64,000 nt of DNA from UBA2784 sp964494625 (GTDB lineage: Bacteria; Pseudomonadota; Alphaproteobacteria; Micropepsales; Micropepsaceae): positions 62,001 through 126,000 of the forward strand of contig CAZBRT010000001.1 in assembly GCA_964494625.1 (NCBI GenBank), given 5' to 3'. Position 1 is the stretch's first letter; every line of letters begins with the position of its first letter. Below are positions 53,427 through 61,148 of the stretch, piece after piece. The notes beneath the pieces were generated by a model. That model did not search any database, had not been told where the DNA came from, and worked only from the letters and a program-made list of their open reading frames with translations. The translations under genes and the position numbers were made by a program.

Positions 53427-54391
53427 GCCGGACGCGCCATCATCGCGTGGCGCGCGTCGTCATATTCCTGCTTCATGCGCGCAACCACATCGGCAACAGA
53501 AGGCGCGCTGTCGATCTGGCCGACGCCCTGACCCGCGCCCCAGATATCCTTCCACGCCTTTTTCGCCATGTTGCCGCCAGAGCCGAAATTCATTTTTGAC
53601 TTGTCGGATTCCGGCAGATTGTCGGGATCAAGACCCGCGGCTGCAATCGATGGCCCAAGGTAATTGCCGTGCACGCCGGTAAAGAGGTTTGAGTAGACAA
53701 TGTCCTTGGCCGCCGCCTCGATGATGGTGCGCTTGTAGCCCTCGTCGGCGTTGGCTTCCTTCGTCGCAATGAAACGCGTGCCGAGATAGGCGAGATCCGC
53801 ACCCAGCGCTTGCGCCGCAAAGACCGAACGGCCATGCGCGATGGAACCCGACAAGAGCACCGTGCCGTTGAACCATTGGCGCACTTCCGGCACCAATGCG
53901 AAGGGCGAAAGCGTTCCCGCGTGGCCACCCGCACCGGCGCAAACAAGGATGAGGCCGTCCACACCCTCCTCCACCGCTTTGCGCGCATGGCGGATGTTGA
54001 TGACATCGTGCCAGAGAAGACCGCCATGGGAATGGACCGCATCGACGACCGCCTTGGGCGCCCTGAGCGAGGTGATGGTGATCGGCACCTTGTGCTTCAC
54101 ACAGGTTTCAACGTCGGCCATCAGGCGGTCATTCGAGACATGGCAGATCTGGTTGACCGCATAGGGCGCGGCCTTCTTTCCGGTCTTGGCCTCCCACTCG
54201 CCCAATTCACCTGCAATGCGCGTCAGCCATTCGCCGAGCACATGCTGCGGCCGCGCGTTCAATGCGGGAAAGGAACCGACAATGCCGGCCTTGCACTGGG
54301 CAATGACAAGCTCGGGGCCTGAGACGATGAAGAGCGGCGCGCCGACGACAGGCAGGGCAAGGCGCCCGTTGAGCAATGCGGGAATGGCCAT
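53423..54391 (-). CDS. Nitronate monooxygenase-family flavoprotein
   Basis: 322 residues of the TIM-barrel FMN family (2-nitropropane dioxygenase, FabK-like). N-terminal LALPVVGAPLFIVSGPELV, mid VDGLILVCAGAGGHAG, and LGADLAYLGTRFIATKEAN, where GAGGHAG includes the typical active-site His and the FMN-phosphate region lies in LGTRF. Oxidises alkyl nitronates to aldehydes, or a related reaction. It is followed 24 bases on by an enoyl-CoA-processing gene. The ATG at 54391 follows a T-rich stretch, so its ribosome site is not obvious. Confidence 0.9.
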   Translation of the reverse strand: MAIPALLNGRLALPVVGAPLFIVSGPELVIAQCKAGIVGSFPALNARPQHVLGEWLTRIAGELGEWEAKTGKKAAPYAVNQICHVSNDRLMADVETCVKHKVPITITSLRAPKAVVDAVHSHGGLLWHDVINIRHARKAVEEGVDGLILVCAGAGGHAGTLSPFALVPEVRQWFNGTVLLSGSIAHGRSVFAAQALGADLAYLGTRFIATKEANADEGYKRTIIEAAAKDIVYSNLFTGVHGNYLGPSIAAAGLDPDNLPESDKSKMNFGSGGNMAKKAWKDIWGAGQGVGQIDSAPSVADVVARMKQEYDDARHAMMARPA

Positions 54392-54415
54392 TTTTTTATC
54401 CGGTGTTTGGCGGGT

Positions 54416-55207
54416 TCAGGCAGTTTTGAGCTTGGCGAAGTCCGGCGGGCGCTTCTCGAAGAAGGCGGCGAACGCCTCCTTCGCCTCGGCAGAGCCGAGC
54501 CGCTGACCGAAGACTTCGCTTTCGGCGTCCATCTGCCGGACCACGGCGGTCAGATCGCCCTTCATGAATGATTTGGCGAGCCGGATCGCCTCGGGTGGCT
54601 TGGCGGCAATGGCCTGCGCGTGCTTCAGAACCGTTGGCTCCAGATCAGCGACGGCCACGACGCGGTTCACAAAGCCCGCCTCGACCCCGAGTTTTGGCCC
54701 GAACATGTCGGCGAAAAGCAATATCTCGGCGGCGCGCTGGTAACCGGCGATACGCGGCAGGAGAAGTGACGAGGCCGCCTCGGGCACAAGGCCAAGATTG
54801 ACGAATGGTGTCTGGAACTTTGCGCTCTCGGCAGCGACCACAAAGTCGCAATGCAGAAGCATGGTGACACCAACGCCGATGGCCAGGCCATCGACGCCCG
54901 CCAGCAGCGGTTTGGGATGAAGGGCAATGGCGCGCAGGAAGCGGCCGACCGGCGGCAGCGGATCACCCGGCTTGGGCGCTTCGCGCGTGCCGGATCTGGC
55001 GAAGTCACCGAGGTCGTTTCCCGCCGTGAAGGAACCGCCACTGCCCAGAATGATGGTCGCGCCGATGTCGTCGCGCACAATGGCGTTTTCCAGCGCATCC
55101 GCAGCGGCGGCATACATCGCCGGCGTCAGCGCATTTTTCTTTTCAGGCCGGTTGAAGCGGATGGTCTGGACGCGTTTTTCAACCGTGACGATCACATGCT
55201 CGGTCAT
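54416..55207 (-). CDS. Enoyl-CoA hydratase/isomerase-family protein, isomerase-like
   Basis: 263 residues from the ATG at 55207 (longer upstream frame overlaps an intergenic repeat). Crotonase fold: oxyanion-hole segment GGSFTAGNDLGDF near residues 57-70, and FVNLGLVPEAASSLLLPR near 126-143. The first catalytic Glu of true hydratases (PEI block) is replaced by PFV, while the second (PEA) remains, the arrangement of delta-3/delta-2-enoyl-CoA isomerases and PaaG-like proteins. It likely shifts double bonds in fatty acid or aromatic degradation. Cotranscription with the CoA transferase upstream is uncertain because a repeat and about 220 bases intervene. Confidence 0.85.
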   Translation of the reverse strand: MTEHVIVTVEKRVQTIRFNRPEKKNALTPAMYAAAADALENAIVRDDIGATIILGSGGSFTAGNDLGDFARSGTREAPKPGDPLPPVGRFLRAIALHPKPLLAGVDGLAIGVGVTMLLHCDFVVAAESAKFQTPFVNLGLVPEAASSLLLPRIAGYQRAAEILLFADMFGPKLGVEAGFVNRVVAVADLEPTVLKHAQAIAAKPPEAIRLAKSFMKGDLTAVVRQMDAESEVFGQRLGSAEAKEAFAAFFEKRPPDFAKLKTA

Positions 55208-55254
55208 GGGTGTTCTCCGTGGGGAGGCAGATTCTTCACGACAATGCAGTCCCT

Positions 55255-55340
55255 CTCGTCCCTCATTCTGAGCATTCGTCGAAGAACGCAGGGCACAGAT
55301 GCAGTGCGTGGATCGACGAAGGCTCACCATGAGGAAGTCA
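55255..55340. repeat. Intergenic paired repeat, copy C (head-to-head)
   Basis: Left arm 55259-55290 (-) reads CCTCATTCTGAGC then TTCGTCGAAGAACGCA; right arm 55304-55335 (+) reads TGCGTGGATCGACGAAGGC then TCACCATGAGG. Compared with copies A and B the two arms face each other the other way (ATGAGG ends outward). It lies upstream of the isomerase-like gene, within 219 bases that hold no other feature I can see. Confidence 0.75.
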
Positions 55341-55426
55341 TCGGCTTGCAGCACCGATTGTGGCCTGGTGCGCATCCTTGCGGCAGAGCGAGCGCAATAC
55401 AACCCCGTGCCGCTGCGGCAAGTGTC

Positions 55427-56617
55427 TCAGCCCACTGTCTTTGCGGCGCGCAGAGATGCGATGTCAGACGCGCTGCGGCCAAGCTCGGCCAGAATCGCGT
55501 CCGTATGCTCACCCAGTGACGGCGCATGACGCGCGATGGCAGCCGGGGTTTCCGAGAAATTTGCCGCATGGCGGGCCACGCGCATCCGCCCGGCTTTGGG
55601 ATGGTCCAGTTCGACAATCGTGCCGTTGTGGCGGATCTGCGGGTCGGCCGGAACCTCCGCACGGCGGTTCACCCTTGCGTGCGGCACATCTTCAGCCTCG
55701 AAGCGGCGCAGCAGTTCGGCTGTCTCAAAGCCTGCAACATGACCGCGCATTTTCTCGCGCATGAATTCAGCGTGGGCCATGCGGCTGGTGATGGTCCTGA
55801 AGCGCGGGTCGTTGGCGAGTTCAGGCTGATCGATCGCACGGCAGAAATCGCCGAACTCGTCATCCGACAAGGTGATCGAGGTGACAAAGCCGTCTTTCGT
55901 TTTCAGGATGTCATAGAAGCGCGCGAAATCCGGCGAGGTGGTTGCGCCCTCCGCCAGAAAAGCGTGATTGTAAAAGACCTCGGGAAAAAGAAACTGCACG
56001 GCGGCATCGAGCATGCTGAGTTCGAGATGCTGGCCGCCTTTCGAATTACCGGTCGCGCGCGCGAAAAGCGCTGCCGTGATCGCCTGGGCTGCCGTCAGCG
56101 CCGTTACCTTGTCGCAGACAATCGACTGGATGAGATGCGGCTCGTTGGCAGCGGCATCGGACTGGCTGTCGGCAAAGCCCGAGATTGCCTGAATGACGGG
56201 ATCATAGACGCGGCGTTTCACATAAGGTCCGCTCTGGCCAAAGCCCGACATCGACACATAGATGAGGCCGGGATTGAGCCTGGCCATCTCCTCGTAGCCA
56301 AAGCCCAGCCGTGCCATCGCGCCCGGCCGGAAGTTCTGGATCAGGACATCGGCGTCCTTGAGGAGGTCACGCAGGATTGCCTTGCCCGCCTCATCCTTGA
56401 GGTTGAGCGCAAGCGAGCGTTTCGACCGGTTGCAACCTGCAAAGAGCGCGCCCACGCCATTGCATTGCGGTCCGAGCCACCGCACGAGGTCGCCGATGCC
56501 CACGGGTTCGACCTTGATGACATCGGCACCCTGATCGCCCAGAAGCATCGCCGCCATGGGACCTGCGACAATGGCTGAAAGATCAATGATGCGTATGCCT
56601 GAAAGCGGTCCTGTCAT
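55427..56617 (-). CDS. Family III CoA transferase (CaiB/BaiF type)
   Basis: 396 residues. Starts GIRIIDLSAIVAGPMAAMLLG, LGDQGADVIKVEP, then SMSGFGQSGPYVKRRVYDP, where Asp139 in RVYDP corresponds to the catalytic Asp that forms the acyl anhydride intermediate. It moves CoA between carboxylic acids, for example in carnitine, bile acid or branched-acid degradation. The stop precedes the copy C repeat. The start codon overlaps the stop of a small membrane protein (ATGA, 56614-56617). Substrate cannot be predicted. Confidence 0.92.
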   Translation of the reverse strand: MTGPLSGIRIIDLSAIVAGPMAAMLLGDQGADVIKVEPVGIGDLVRWLGPQCNGVGALFAGCNRSKRSLALNLKDEAGKAILRDLLKDADVLIQNFRPGAMARLGFGYEEMARLNPGLIYVSMSGFGQSGPYVKRRVYDPVIQAISGFADSQSDAAANEPHLIQSIVCDKVTALTAAQAITAALFARATGNSKGGQHLELSMLDAAVQFLFPEVFYNHAFLAEGATTSPDFARFYDILKTKDGFVTSITLSDDEFGDFCRAIDQPELANDPRFRTITSRMAHAEFMREKMRGHVAGFETAELLRRFEAEDVPHARVNRRAEVPADPQIRHNGTIVELDHPKAGRMRVARHAANFSETPAAIARHAPSLGEHTDAILAELGRSASDIASLRAAKTVG

Positions 56618-56871
56618 GGTTGCGCCCGGATGATGCCGGCAACGATACCGCCCAGCAGGCAGAGGAAAAACCCGACGACTGCGATCACGAAACGGCGGCG
56701 GAATGGCGCTGCCTCAGGCAGGAAGTTCTGTCCGGTGTAGAACGCGATCCCGTGCGTCATGAACCAGAACCACGACACTTTCTTGTCGCGGTGCGCCAGC
56801 ATGCCGTTGGCCTGCCAGACCGCAAAGAGGAACAAGACCATTGCTGGTACTGCAAAGATGGCGGGGTTCAT
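56614..56871 (-). CDS. Small hypothetical membrane protein
   Basis: 85 residues from the ATG at 56871, which has AGGAG 7 bases upstream; the frame continues further upstream to 56991 without a ribosome site. Two hydrophobic segments (AIFAVPAMVLFLFAVWQ and FVIAVVGFFLCLLGGIVAGI) separated by a Lys/His-rich loop (HRDKKVSWFWFMTHG). No family recognised. It is translationally coupled to the CoA transferase, so it may belong to its operon. Confidence 0.72.
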   Translation of the reverse strand: MNPAIFAVPAMVLFLFAVWQANGMLAHRDKKVSWFWFMTHGIAFYTGQNFLPEAAPFRRRFVIAVVGFFLCLLGGIVAGIIRAQP

Positions 56872-56990
56872 GTCGTCTCCTGTCCTGTGCCGGTCACTGC
56901 CTTGTCCGGTCCCGGCAATCCAGGCGGTTGCCATGGCCCGCCGGGCACTGCTAATGCCCGCGCAGTCTATCGACCGGGGAGTTTTGGGCA

Positions 56991-58079
56991 ATGGGACGCC
57001 AATTGCGTGTGGGCCTTATCGGCACGGGCATGATGGGGCTTGAGCATCTGCGCAACCTCGCTCTCCTGCCGCAGGTTGAGGTAGTTGCCTTTGCCGACCC
57101 GCATGAGGCATCACGCACTGGGGCGCGCTTTACGCTTGAGCACGGCAGCCGGAAAGAATGGGCGACCGCGCACGGCTTTGCCGATCATCGCGAGATGCTC
57201 ACAAAGGCCGACCTTGATGCCGTCCTGATCGCCAGCCCCAATCACACGCATCGTGACGTGCTCGGCGACGTGATGGCGGCCGGAAAGCACATCCTCTGCG
57301 AGAAGCCCCTGTGCACGACCGCCGAGGATGCGCTACGCGTGGCAGCGGCGGCGCGTGCCTATGCACCCGTCTTCTGGGTGGGCATGGAGTATCGCTACAT
57401 GCCGCCGGTGACGCGCTTCATCACCGATATCCACAATGGCCGCATCGGCACCCTCAAAATGCTGGCGATCCGCGAACACCGCTTTCCGTTCCTGAAGAAG
57501 GTCGGCGACTGGAACCGCTTTGGCGCCAATACCGGCGGCACGATGGTCGAGAAGTGCTGCCACTTCTTTGATCTCATGCGCCATATCGTGCGCGCGGAAC
57601 CCGTGCGCGTGTTCTGCTCAGGGGCGATGGACGTGAACCACCGCGACGAGACCTATGGCGGCCGGACACCCGACATCATCGACAATGCCTTTGCGGTCGT
57701 TGATTTTGCCAACGGGGTGCGCGCGTCGCTTGACCTCTGCATGTTCGCGGAGGGCTCTGCCAATCAGGAAGAGATCGCTGCGACCGGTGACCAAGCAAAG
57801 CTGGAAGTCTTCATCCCTGATGGCACGATCATCTTCAGCCCGCGCGCGCCCAAGGGTGTTACGCGGGAGACCGTCGCGGTTGACACGAACGTGCTGGCGG
57901 CGGGAACGCATCACGGTGCAACCTTCTACCAGCTCAGCCATTTCGTCGCCGCTGCGCTTGCCAACGGCAAGGCGGAGGTGAGCGCCGATGACGGCATGCG
58001 GGCCGTTGCCATGGGCATCGCCGCCGAAGTTTCTGCCCGCGAGAAGCGCGCTGTGACGATGGCGTCACTCGGGTTGTAA
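56991..58079 (+). CDS. Gfo/Idh/MocA-family NAD(P)-dependent oxidoreductase
   Basis: 362 residues. Rossmann fold GLIGTGMMGLEHL at the start and the family motif CEKPL near residue 104, used for catalysis with a later His (ANTGGTMVEKCCHFFD). The C-terminal beta-sheet domain carries the substrate pocket. Members oxidise or reduce sugars, inositols or related compounds. It is divergent from the small membrane-protein gene, followed by an inverted repeat, then the MoaD-like gene. Substrate unknown. Confidence 0.92.
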   Translation: MGRQLRVGLIGTGMMGLEHLRNLALLPQVEVVAFADPHEASRTGARFTLEHGSRKEWATAHGFADHREMLTKADLDAVLIASPNHTHRDVLGDVMAAGKHILCEKPLCTTAEDALRVAAAARAYAPVFWVGMEYRYMPPVTRFITDIHNGRIGTLKMLAIREHRFPFLKKVGDWNRFGANTGGTMVEKCCHFFDLMRHIVRAEPVRVFCSGAMDVNHRDETYGGRTPDIIDNAFAVVDFANGVRASLDLCMFAEGSANQEEIAATGDQAKLEVFIPDGTIIFSPRAPKGVTRETVAVDTNVLAAGTHHGATFYQLSHFVAAALANGKAEVSADDGMRAVAMGIAAEVSAREKRAVTMASLGL

Positions 58080-58105
58080 CGTATGATGACGCTGGATTGC
58101 CTTTC

Positions 58106-58130
58106 GCCTCCCCCTGTTCTTGGGGGAGGC
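58106..58130 (+). terminator. GC-rich stem after the oxidoreductase gene
   Basis: GCCTCCCCC (58106-58114) and GGGGGAGGC (58122-58130), perfect 9-base stem with a 7-base loop, 27 bases after the oxidoreductase stop. There is no T-run on the plus strand, so termination efficiency is doubtful. It separates the upstream gene from the promoter of the MoaD-like gene. Confidence 0.55.
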
Positions 58131-58140
58131 TGAGGAAGTG

Positions 58141-58149
58141 TGCTAGTAT
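58141..58149 (+). promoter_or_regulatory. Extended -10 promoter element of the MoaD-like gene
   Basis: TGCTAGTAT fits TG-N-TATAAT with changes. The ATG at 58160 is only 10 bases after it, so transcription would start about 4-5 bases before the ATG, giving a near-leaderless mRNA; there is no ribosome site. TTGGGG (58120-58125) 18 bases upstream could be a weak -35. Confidence 0.45.
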
Positions 58150-58159
58150 AGTATAAGCC

Positions 58160-58426
58160 ATGGCCCGCATCCACTTTGCCTCAAGATTGCGCCACGTTGC
58201 GCCGCCGGGCGTGACGGAGATTTCTGCTTCAACGCTTCGTGAGGCGCTTGAAGCCGTGTTTGCGTCCCATGCGCCTTTGCGTTCCTATGTGGTCGATGAG
58301 CACGGCAGTTTGCGCAAGCATGTGTCCATTTTTGTGGACGGTCAGCGCATCCTGCCGGATGGCCTTGACGCGGCGATAAATCCGTATACGGACATTCACG
58401 TGCTGCAGGCCCTTTCCGGAGGTTGA
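58160..58426 (+). CDS. MoaD/ThiS-like ubiquitin-fold protein ending in Gly-Gly
   Basis: 88 residues. The pattern of beta-grasp sulfur carriers is visible: IHFASRLRHVAPPG start, LREALEAVFASHAPLRSYV helix, then RKHVSIFVDGQRI, and a C-terminus LQALSGG. A terminal Gly-Gly is the residue pair adenylated and thiocarboxylated in MoaD and ThiS, or conjugated in ubiquitin-like systems. No E1-like (MoeB/ThiF) gene, MoaE or other cofactor gene lies in the window. The gene is 2 bases from the propeller gene, whose ribosome site GGAGG is formed by the codons for the terminal glycines. Role unknown. Confidence 0.8.
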   Translation: MARIHFASRLRHVAPPGVTEISASTLREALEAVFASHAPLRSYVVDEHGSLRKHVSIFVDGQRILPDGLDAAINPYTDIHVLQALSGG

Positions 58427-58428
58427 GC

Positions 58429-59514
58429 ATGAGCCGTTTCCTCGCCGCCACCCGCAAAGGTCTTTTTGGCCTTGCCTTCGATACGGGCGGCAAGCTTCAA
58501 GTCGTCTCCAGCCACTTTTTGGGCGAGCCGGTAACGCAGGCCCTCTCTGATCCGCGCGACGGGAGCATTTACGCTGCCCTGCGGCTTGGTCATTTCGGAC
58601 CGAAACTTCACCGCTCAACGGATGGCGGCAAGACATTTGCCGAAATCGCTTCACCTGCCCTGCCCAAATCAGACGACGCCAAAGTGCCCGGCGTCGATAC
58701 GCTGTGGGCACTGGCAGAAGCCGGGCGCGATGCGCCGGGACGCCTTTACTGCGGGACAATTCCGGCGGGGCTTTTCGTATCCGATGATCGCGGCACCAAT
58801 TGGCGGCACCTGGCTGCCCTTGATCGCGTGCCGGGACGCGAGAAGTGGCAGGGCGGCGGTTACGACCATCCCGGCATCCACACGCTCTTGGTTGATCCCA
58901 AAGACAGCAACCGGATCATGATCGCGATATCCTGCGGCGGGGTGTGGGACACGCATGATGGCGGATTGAACTGGCAGATGCGCACCAAGGGGCTCTTTGC
59001 CACCTATGTCCCGCCCGAGCAGGCCGATGACGGGGCGATACAGGACCCGCATATCATCGCCGCATGCGCTGCCGATCGCCGCGTCCTCTGGATGCAGCAT
59101 CACAATGGCATTTTCCACTCGGTTGATGGCGCCGCCAGCTGGCAGCACATCAAGAATGCGCCAGTGTCCGATTTCGGGTTCCTGGTGCTCGCCCATCCAC
59201 GTGATCCCGGCACTGCCTGGTTCGTGCCGGCGACAAGCGACGAGAAACGCCATGCGGTCGATGGCGCCCTTTGCGTCAACAAGACGATTGACGGCGGCAA
59301 AAGCTTTTCAGCCAAGCGCGCAGGCCTGCCACAGTCACATGCCTATGACCTTTTCTACCGGCATGGCGGCGCTGTCGATGAAAACGGTGAGCGGCTGGTC
59401 ATCGGCTCCACGTCCGGCGGCGTCTTTGCGAGCACAGATGGCGGCGAGAACTGGCACGCTTTGCCCGCGCGCCTGCCGCCGGTTTATGCCATCACGCTCT
59501 GGCATTCGAGGTGA
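58429..59514 (+). CDS. Six-Asp-box propeller protein (BNR/VPS10-like), partner of MoaD-like protein
   Basis: 361 residues from the ATG at 58429 (GGAGG 6 bases upstream; the TTG at 58423 is unlikely). Six Asp-box motifs of the S-x-D-x-G-x-x-W/F type are visible: RSTDGGKTF, VSDDRGTNW, THDGGLNW, SVDGAASW, TIDGGKSF, STDGGENW, spaced as in six-bladed propellers. Databases often label such proteins exo-alpha-sialidases, but the FRIP motif and sialidase catalytic residues are not seen, and there is no signal peptide, so the sialidase name is not supported. It is coupled to the MoaD-like gene. Likely a binding or scaffold propeller; function unknown. Confidence 0.78.
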   Translation: MSRFLAATRKGLFGLAFDTGGKLQVVSSHFLGEPVTQALSDPRDGSIYAALRLGHFGPKLHRSTDGGKTFAEIASPALPKSDDAKVPGVDTLWALAEAGRDAPGRLYCGTIPAGLFVSDDRGTNWRHLAALDRVPGREKWQGGGYDHPGIHTLLVDPKDSNRIMIAISCGGVWDTHDGGLNWQMRTKGLFATYVPPEQADDGAIQDPHIIAACAADRRVLWMQHHNGIFHSVDGAASWQHIKNAPVSDFGFLVLAHPRDPGTAWFVPATSDEKRHAVDGALCVNKTIDGGKSFSAKRAGLPQSHAYDLFYRHGGAVDENGERLVIGSTSGGVFASTDGGENWHALPARLPPVYAITLWHSR

Positions 59515-59517
59515 TCC

Positions 59518-59919
59518 ATGCCTGCCAACCATGTCATCGCCATCTATCGGCCGAAGAAGGGCAAGGCCGCGGCATTGCTTGCGCTCGTTCGGTCGCATCA
59601 TGCGCGACTTGTGGCGCTGGGTTATGCGGCACCGGGTGACGCGCTCGTCCTGCGCTCTCCCAAAGACGGAACGCTGCTTGAGATTTTCGCGTGGCGCAGC
59701 GATGCGCATGTCGCACGCGCGCACAAGGACCCCGCCATCATGCGGCTGTGGGGGGCTTTCGCCAAAGTCTGCGACTACGGCACGCCTGCCGGGCTGGCCG
59801 AAGCCGAATCCATGTTCCCGCATTTCGAAATGGTCGCCGGAACGAAGCGGGGCCAGGCGGCGCGTGCAGGTGCGAAGGCGAAAGCGGCCAACAAAAAGCC
59901 GCGGAAGCCCAAGCGTTAG
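59518..59919 (+). CDS. Small protein with possible dimeric alpha-beta-barrel fold and Lys-rich tail
   Basis: 133 residues, starting 3 bases after the propeller gene's stop. The HVIAIYRPKKGKAAALLALV start, GTLLEIFAWRSDAHVARAHKDPAI middle and LWGAFAKVCDYG segment resemble antibiotic-biosynthesis-monooxygenase-type (ABM) ferredoxin-like proteins, but the match is loose. The last 25 residues are very basic (AKAANKKPRKPKR), suggesting nucleic acid or membrane contact. It is probably in the same operon as the MoaD-like and propeller genes. Confidence 0.6.
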   Translation: MPANHVIAIYRPKKGKAAALLALVRSHHARLVALGYAAPGDALVLRSPKDGTLLEIFAWRSDAHVARAHKDPAIMRLWGAFAKVCDYGTPAGLAEAESMFPHFEMVAGTKRGQAARAGAKAKAANKKPRKPKR

Positions 59920-60221
59920 TGCGGGGCATTGCATCCATGTTCGCTCTGCATCCCTGGATGCCGATCCGGCCCCGGGGGCCGATCACATCTGTGTTAACAG
60001 TGGCGACGTGTCGCGGATTGACTTGGGCCAAGCTGTTGTGGTCCGGTCCGGCGGAGCGGGGGTGGATGCCTTTGGGGCAAGGGGGCACTTAAGCCCCTGA
60101 AACCAAAGGCATGGGCCAAAGGCTTCGGATAGTTGGCCTGCTCCCTATCCCGGCAAGATGACAATAACATGCCGCCGCGCATGGCGGTTTTGCGGCTTCG
60201 AAGTCAAGGGTCCACGCGCAT
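59920..60221 (+). promoter_or_regulatory. 302-base gap before the opp operon with attenuator-like RNA structure
   Basis: No gene seen. Contents: a 10-base perfect stem ATGCCTTTGG (60066-60075) with CCAAAGGCAT (60103-60112) enclosing a second stem GGGGC (60082-60086)/GCCCC (60093-60097); a second CCAAAGGC at 60116-60123 that could pair with the same 5' strand instead; and a smaller GC stem CCGCC/GGCGG (60172-60187) followed by TTTT, 30 bases before the oppB-like ATG. The alternatives plus a T-run resemble an attenuator or riboswitch leader, but no known class was recognised. Confidence 0.45.
60171..60191 (+). terminator. Short GC stem with T-run upstream of the opp operon
   Basis: GCCGCC, loop GCGCAT, GGCGG then TTTT. 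The stem has 5 G-C pairs plus a possible wobble pair, weak for an intrinsic terminator alone. It could terminate the upstream transcript or act as the OFF structure of the leader described above. Confidence 0.4.
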
Positions 60222-61148
60222 ATGGCGAGTTACATCATCCGCCGGCTTCTGGGTGCGATACCCACGTTGCTTGTAATTGTCGCAGTCTGCTTCTTCATGA
60301 TGCGCGCAGCGCCCGGCGGCCCCTTCGATGGTGAGCGCCGCCTGCCGCCGGAGATCGAGGCCAACATCAAGGCCGCCTACAATCTCGACAAGCCGCTGGT
60401 GACGCAGTTCGCCATCTATCTTGGCAATGTGCTGCAAGGCGATTTCGGCCCCTCCTTCAAAAGCAAGGATTTCACCGTCAACGAGCTGATCGCGGAGGGT
60501 GCACCCGTTTCGGCACGGCTTGGCCTTTCAGCCATCACCATCGCGATCCTTGTTGGCGTGTCCTTGGGTGTCTTTGCTTCGCTGCGACAAAACACGCCCC
60601 TTGATTATTCCGTGATGACGGTCGCGATGGTCGGGATCACTGTTCCAACCTTCGTAGTTGCGCCCTTGCTCACGCTCTTTCTCGGTGTTTATGCGGAATG
60701 GCTGCCCGTTGCGGGGTGGGACGGGGGCAATTTCATCAACATGATCCTGCCGGTCACAGTGCTGGCGCTGCCCCAGATCGCCGTCATCGCGCGCCTGACG
60801 CGCGGTTCGATGATCGAAGTGCTGCGCTCGAATTTCGTGCGCACGGCCCGCGCCAAGGGCCTGCCGGAGGGCCTTGTGGTGCGCCGCCATGTGCTGCGCT
60901 CGGCCATGATGCCGCTCGTCTCCTATCTCGGGCCTGCGATTGCGGGCCTCCTGACCGGCTCACTGGTTGTGGAGCAGATTTTCCAGCTTCCGGGCATCGG
61001 CCGCTATTTCGTGCAAGGCGGCATCAACCGCGACTACACACTGGTTCTGGGCGTGGTCATCCTTTCTTCCACGCTCATCATCCTCCTCAACATGCTGGCA
61101 GACGTGTTCTACCGCCTGCTTGATCCCAAAGTGAGGTTCGGCAAATGA
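60222..61148 (+). CDS. Peptide-type ABC permease (OppB/DppB-like)
   Basis: 308 residues. YIIRRLLGAIPTLLVIV start and the late EQIFQLPGIGRYF segment are typical of OppB-class permeases; EAA loop at RTARAKGLPEGLVVRRHVLR. Six helices. It starts a four-gene operon with ATGA overlap to the next gene. No substrate-binding protein (OppA) gene is seen upstream in the window, so it may lie downstream of the window or elsewhere. Likely imports oligopeptides. Confidence 0.93.
   Translation: MASYIIRRLLGAIPTLLVIVAVCFFMMRAAPGGPFDGERRLPPEIEANIKAAYNLDKPLVTQFAIYLGNVLQGDFGPSFKSKDFTVNELIAEGAPVSARLGLSAITIAILVGVSLGVFASLRQNTPLDYSVMTVAMVGITVPTFVVAPLLTLFLGVYAEWLPVAGWDGGNFINMILPVTVLALPQIAVIARLTRGSMIEVLRSNFVRTARAKGLPEGLVVRRHVLRSAMMPLVSYLGPAIAGLLTGSLVVEQIFQLPGIGRYFVQGGINRDYTLVLGVVILSSTLIILLNMLADVFYRLLDPKVRFGK

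Noticed and set aside
58429..59514. Calling the propeller gene a sialidase
   Set aside because: Only Asp-boxes are seen; no FRIP motif, no catalytic Arg triad pattern, no signal peptide.
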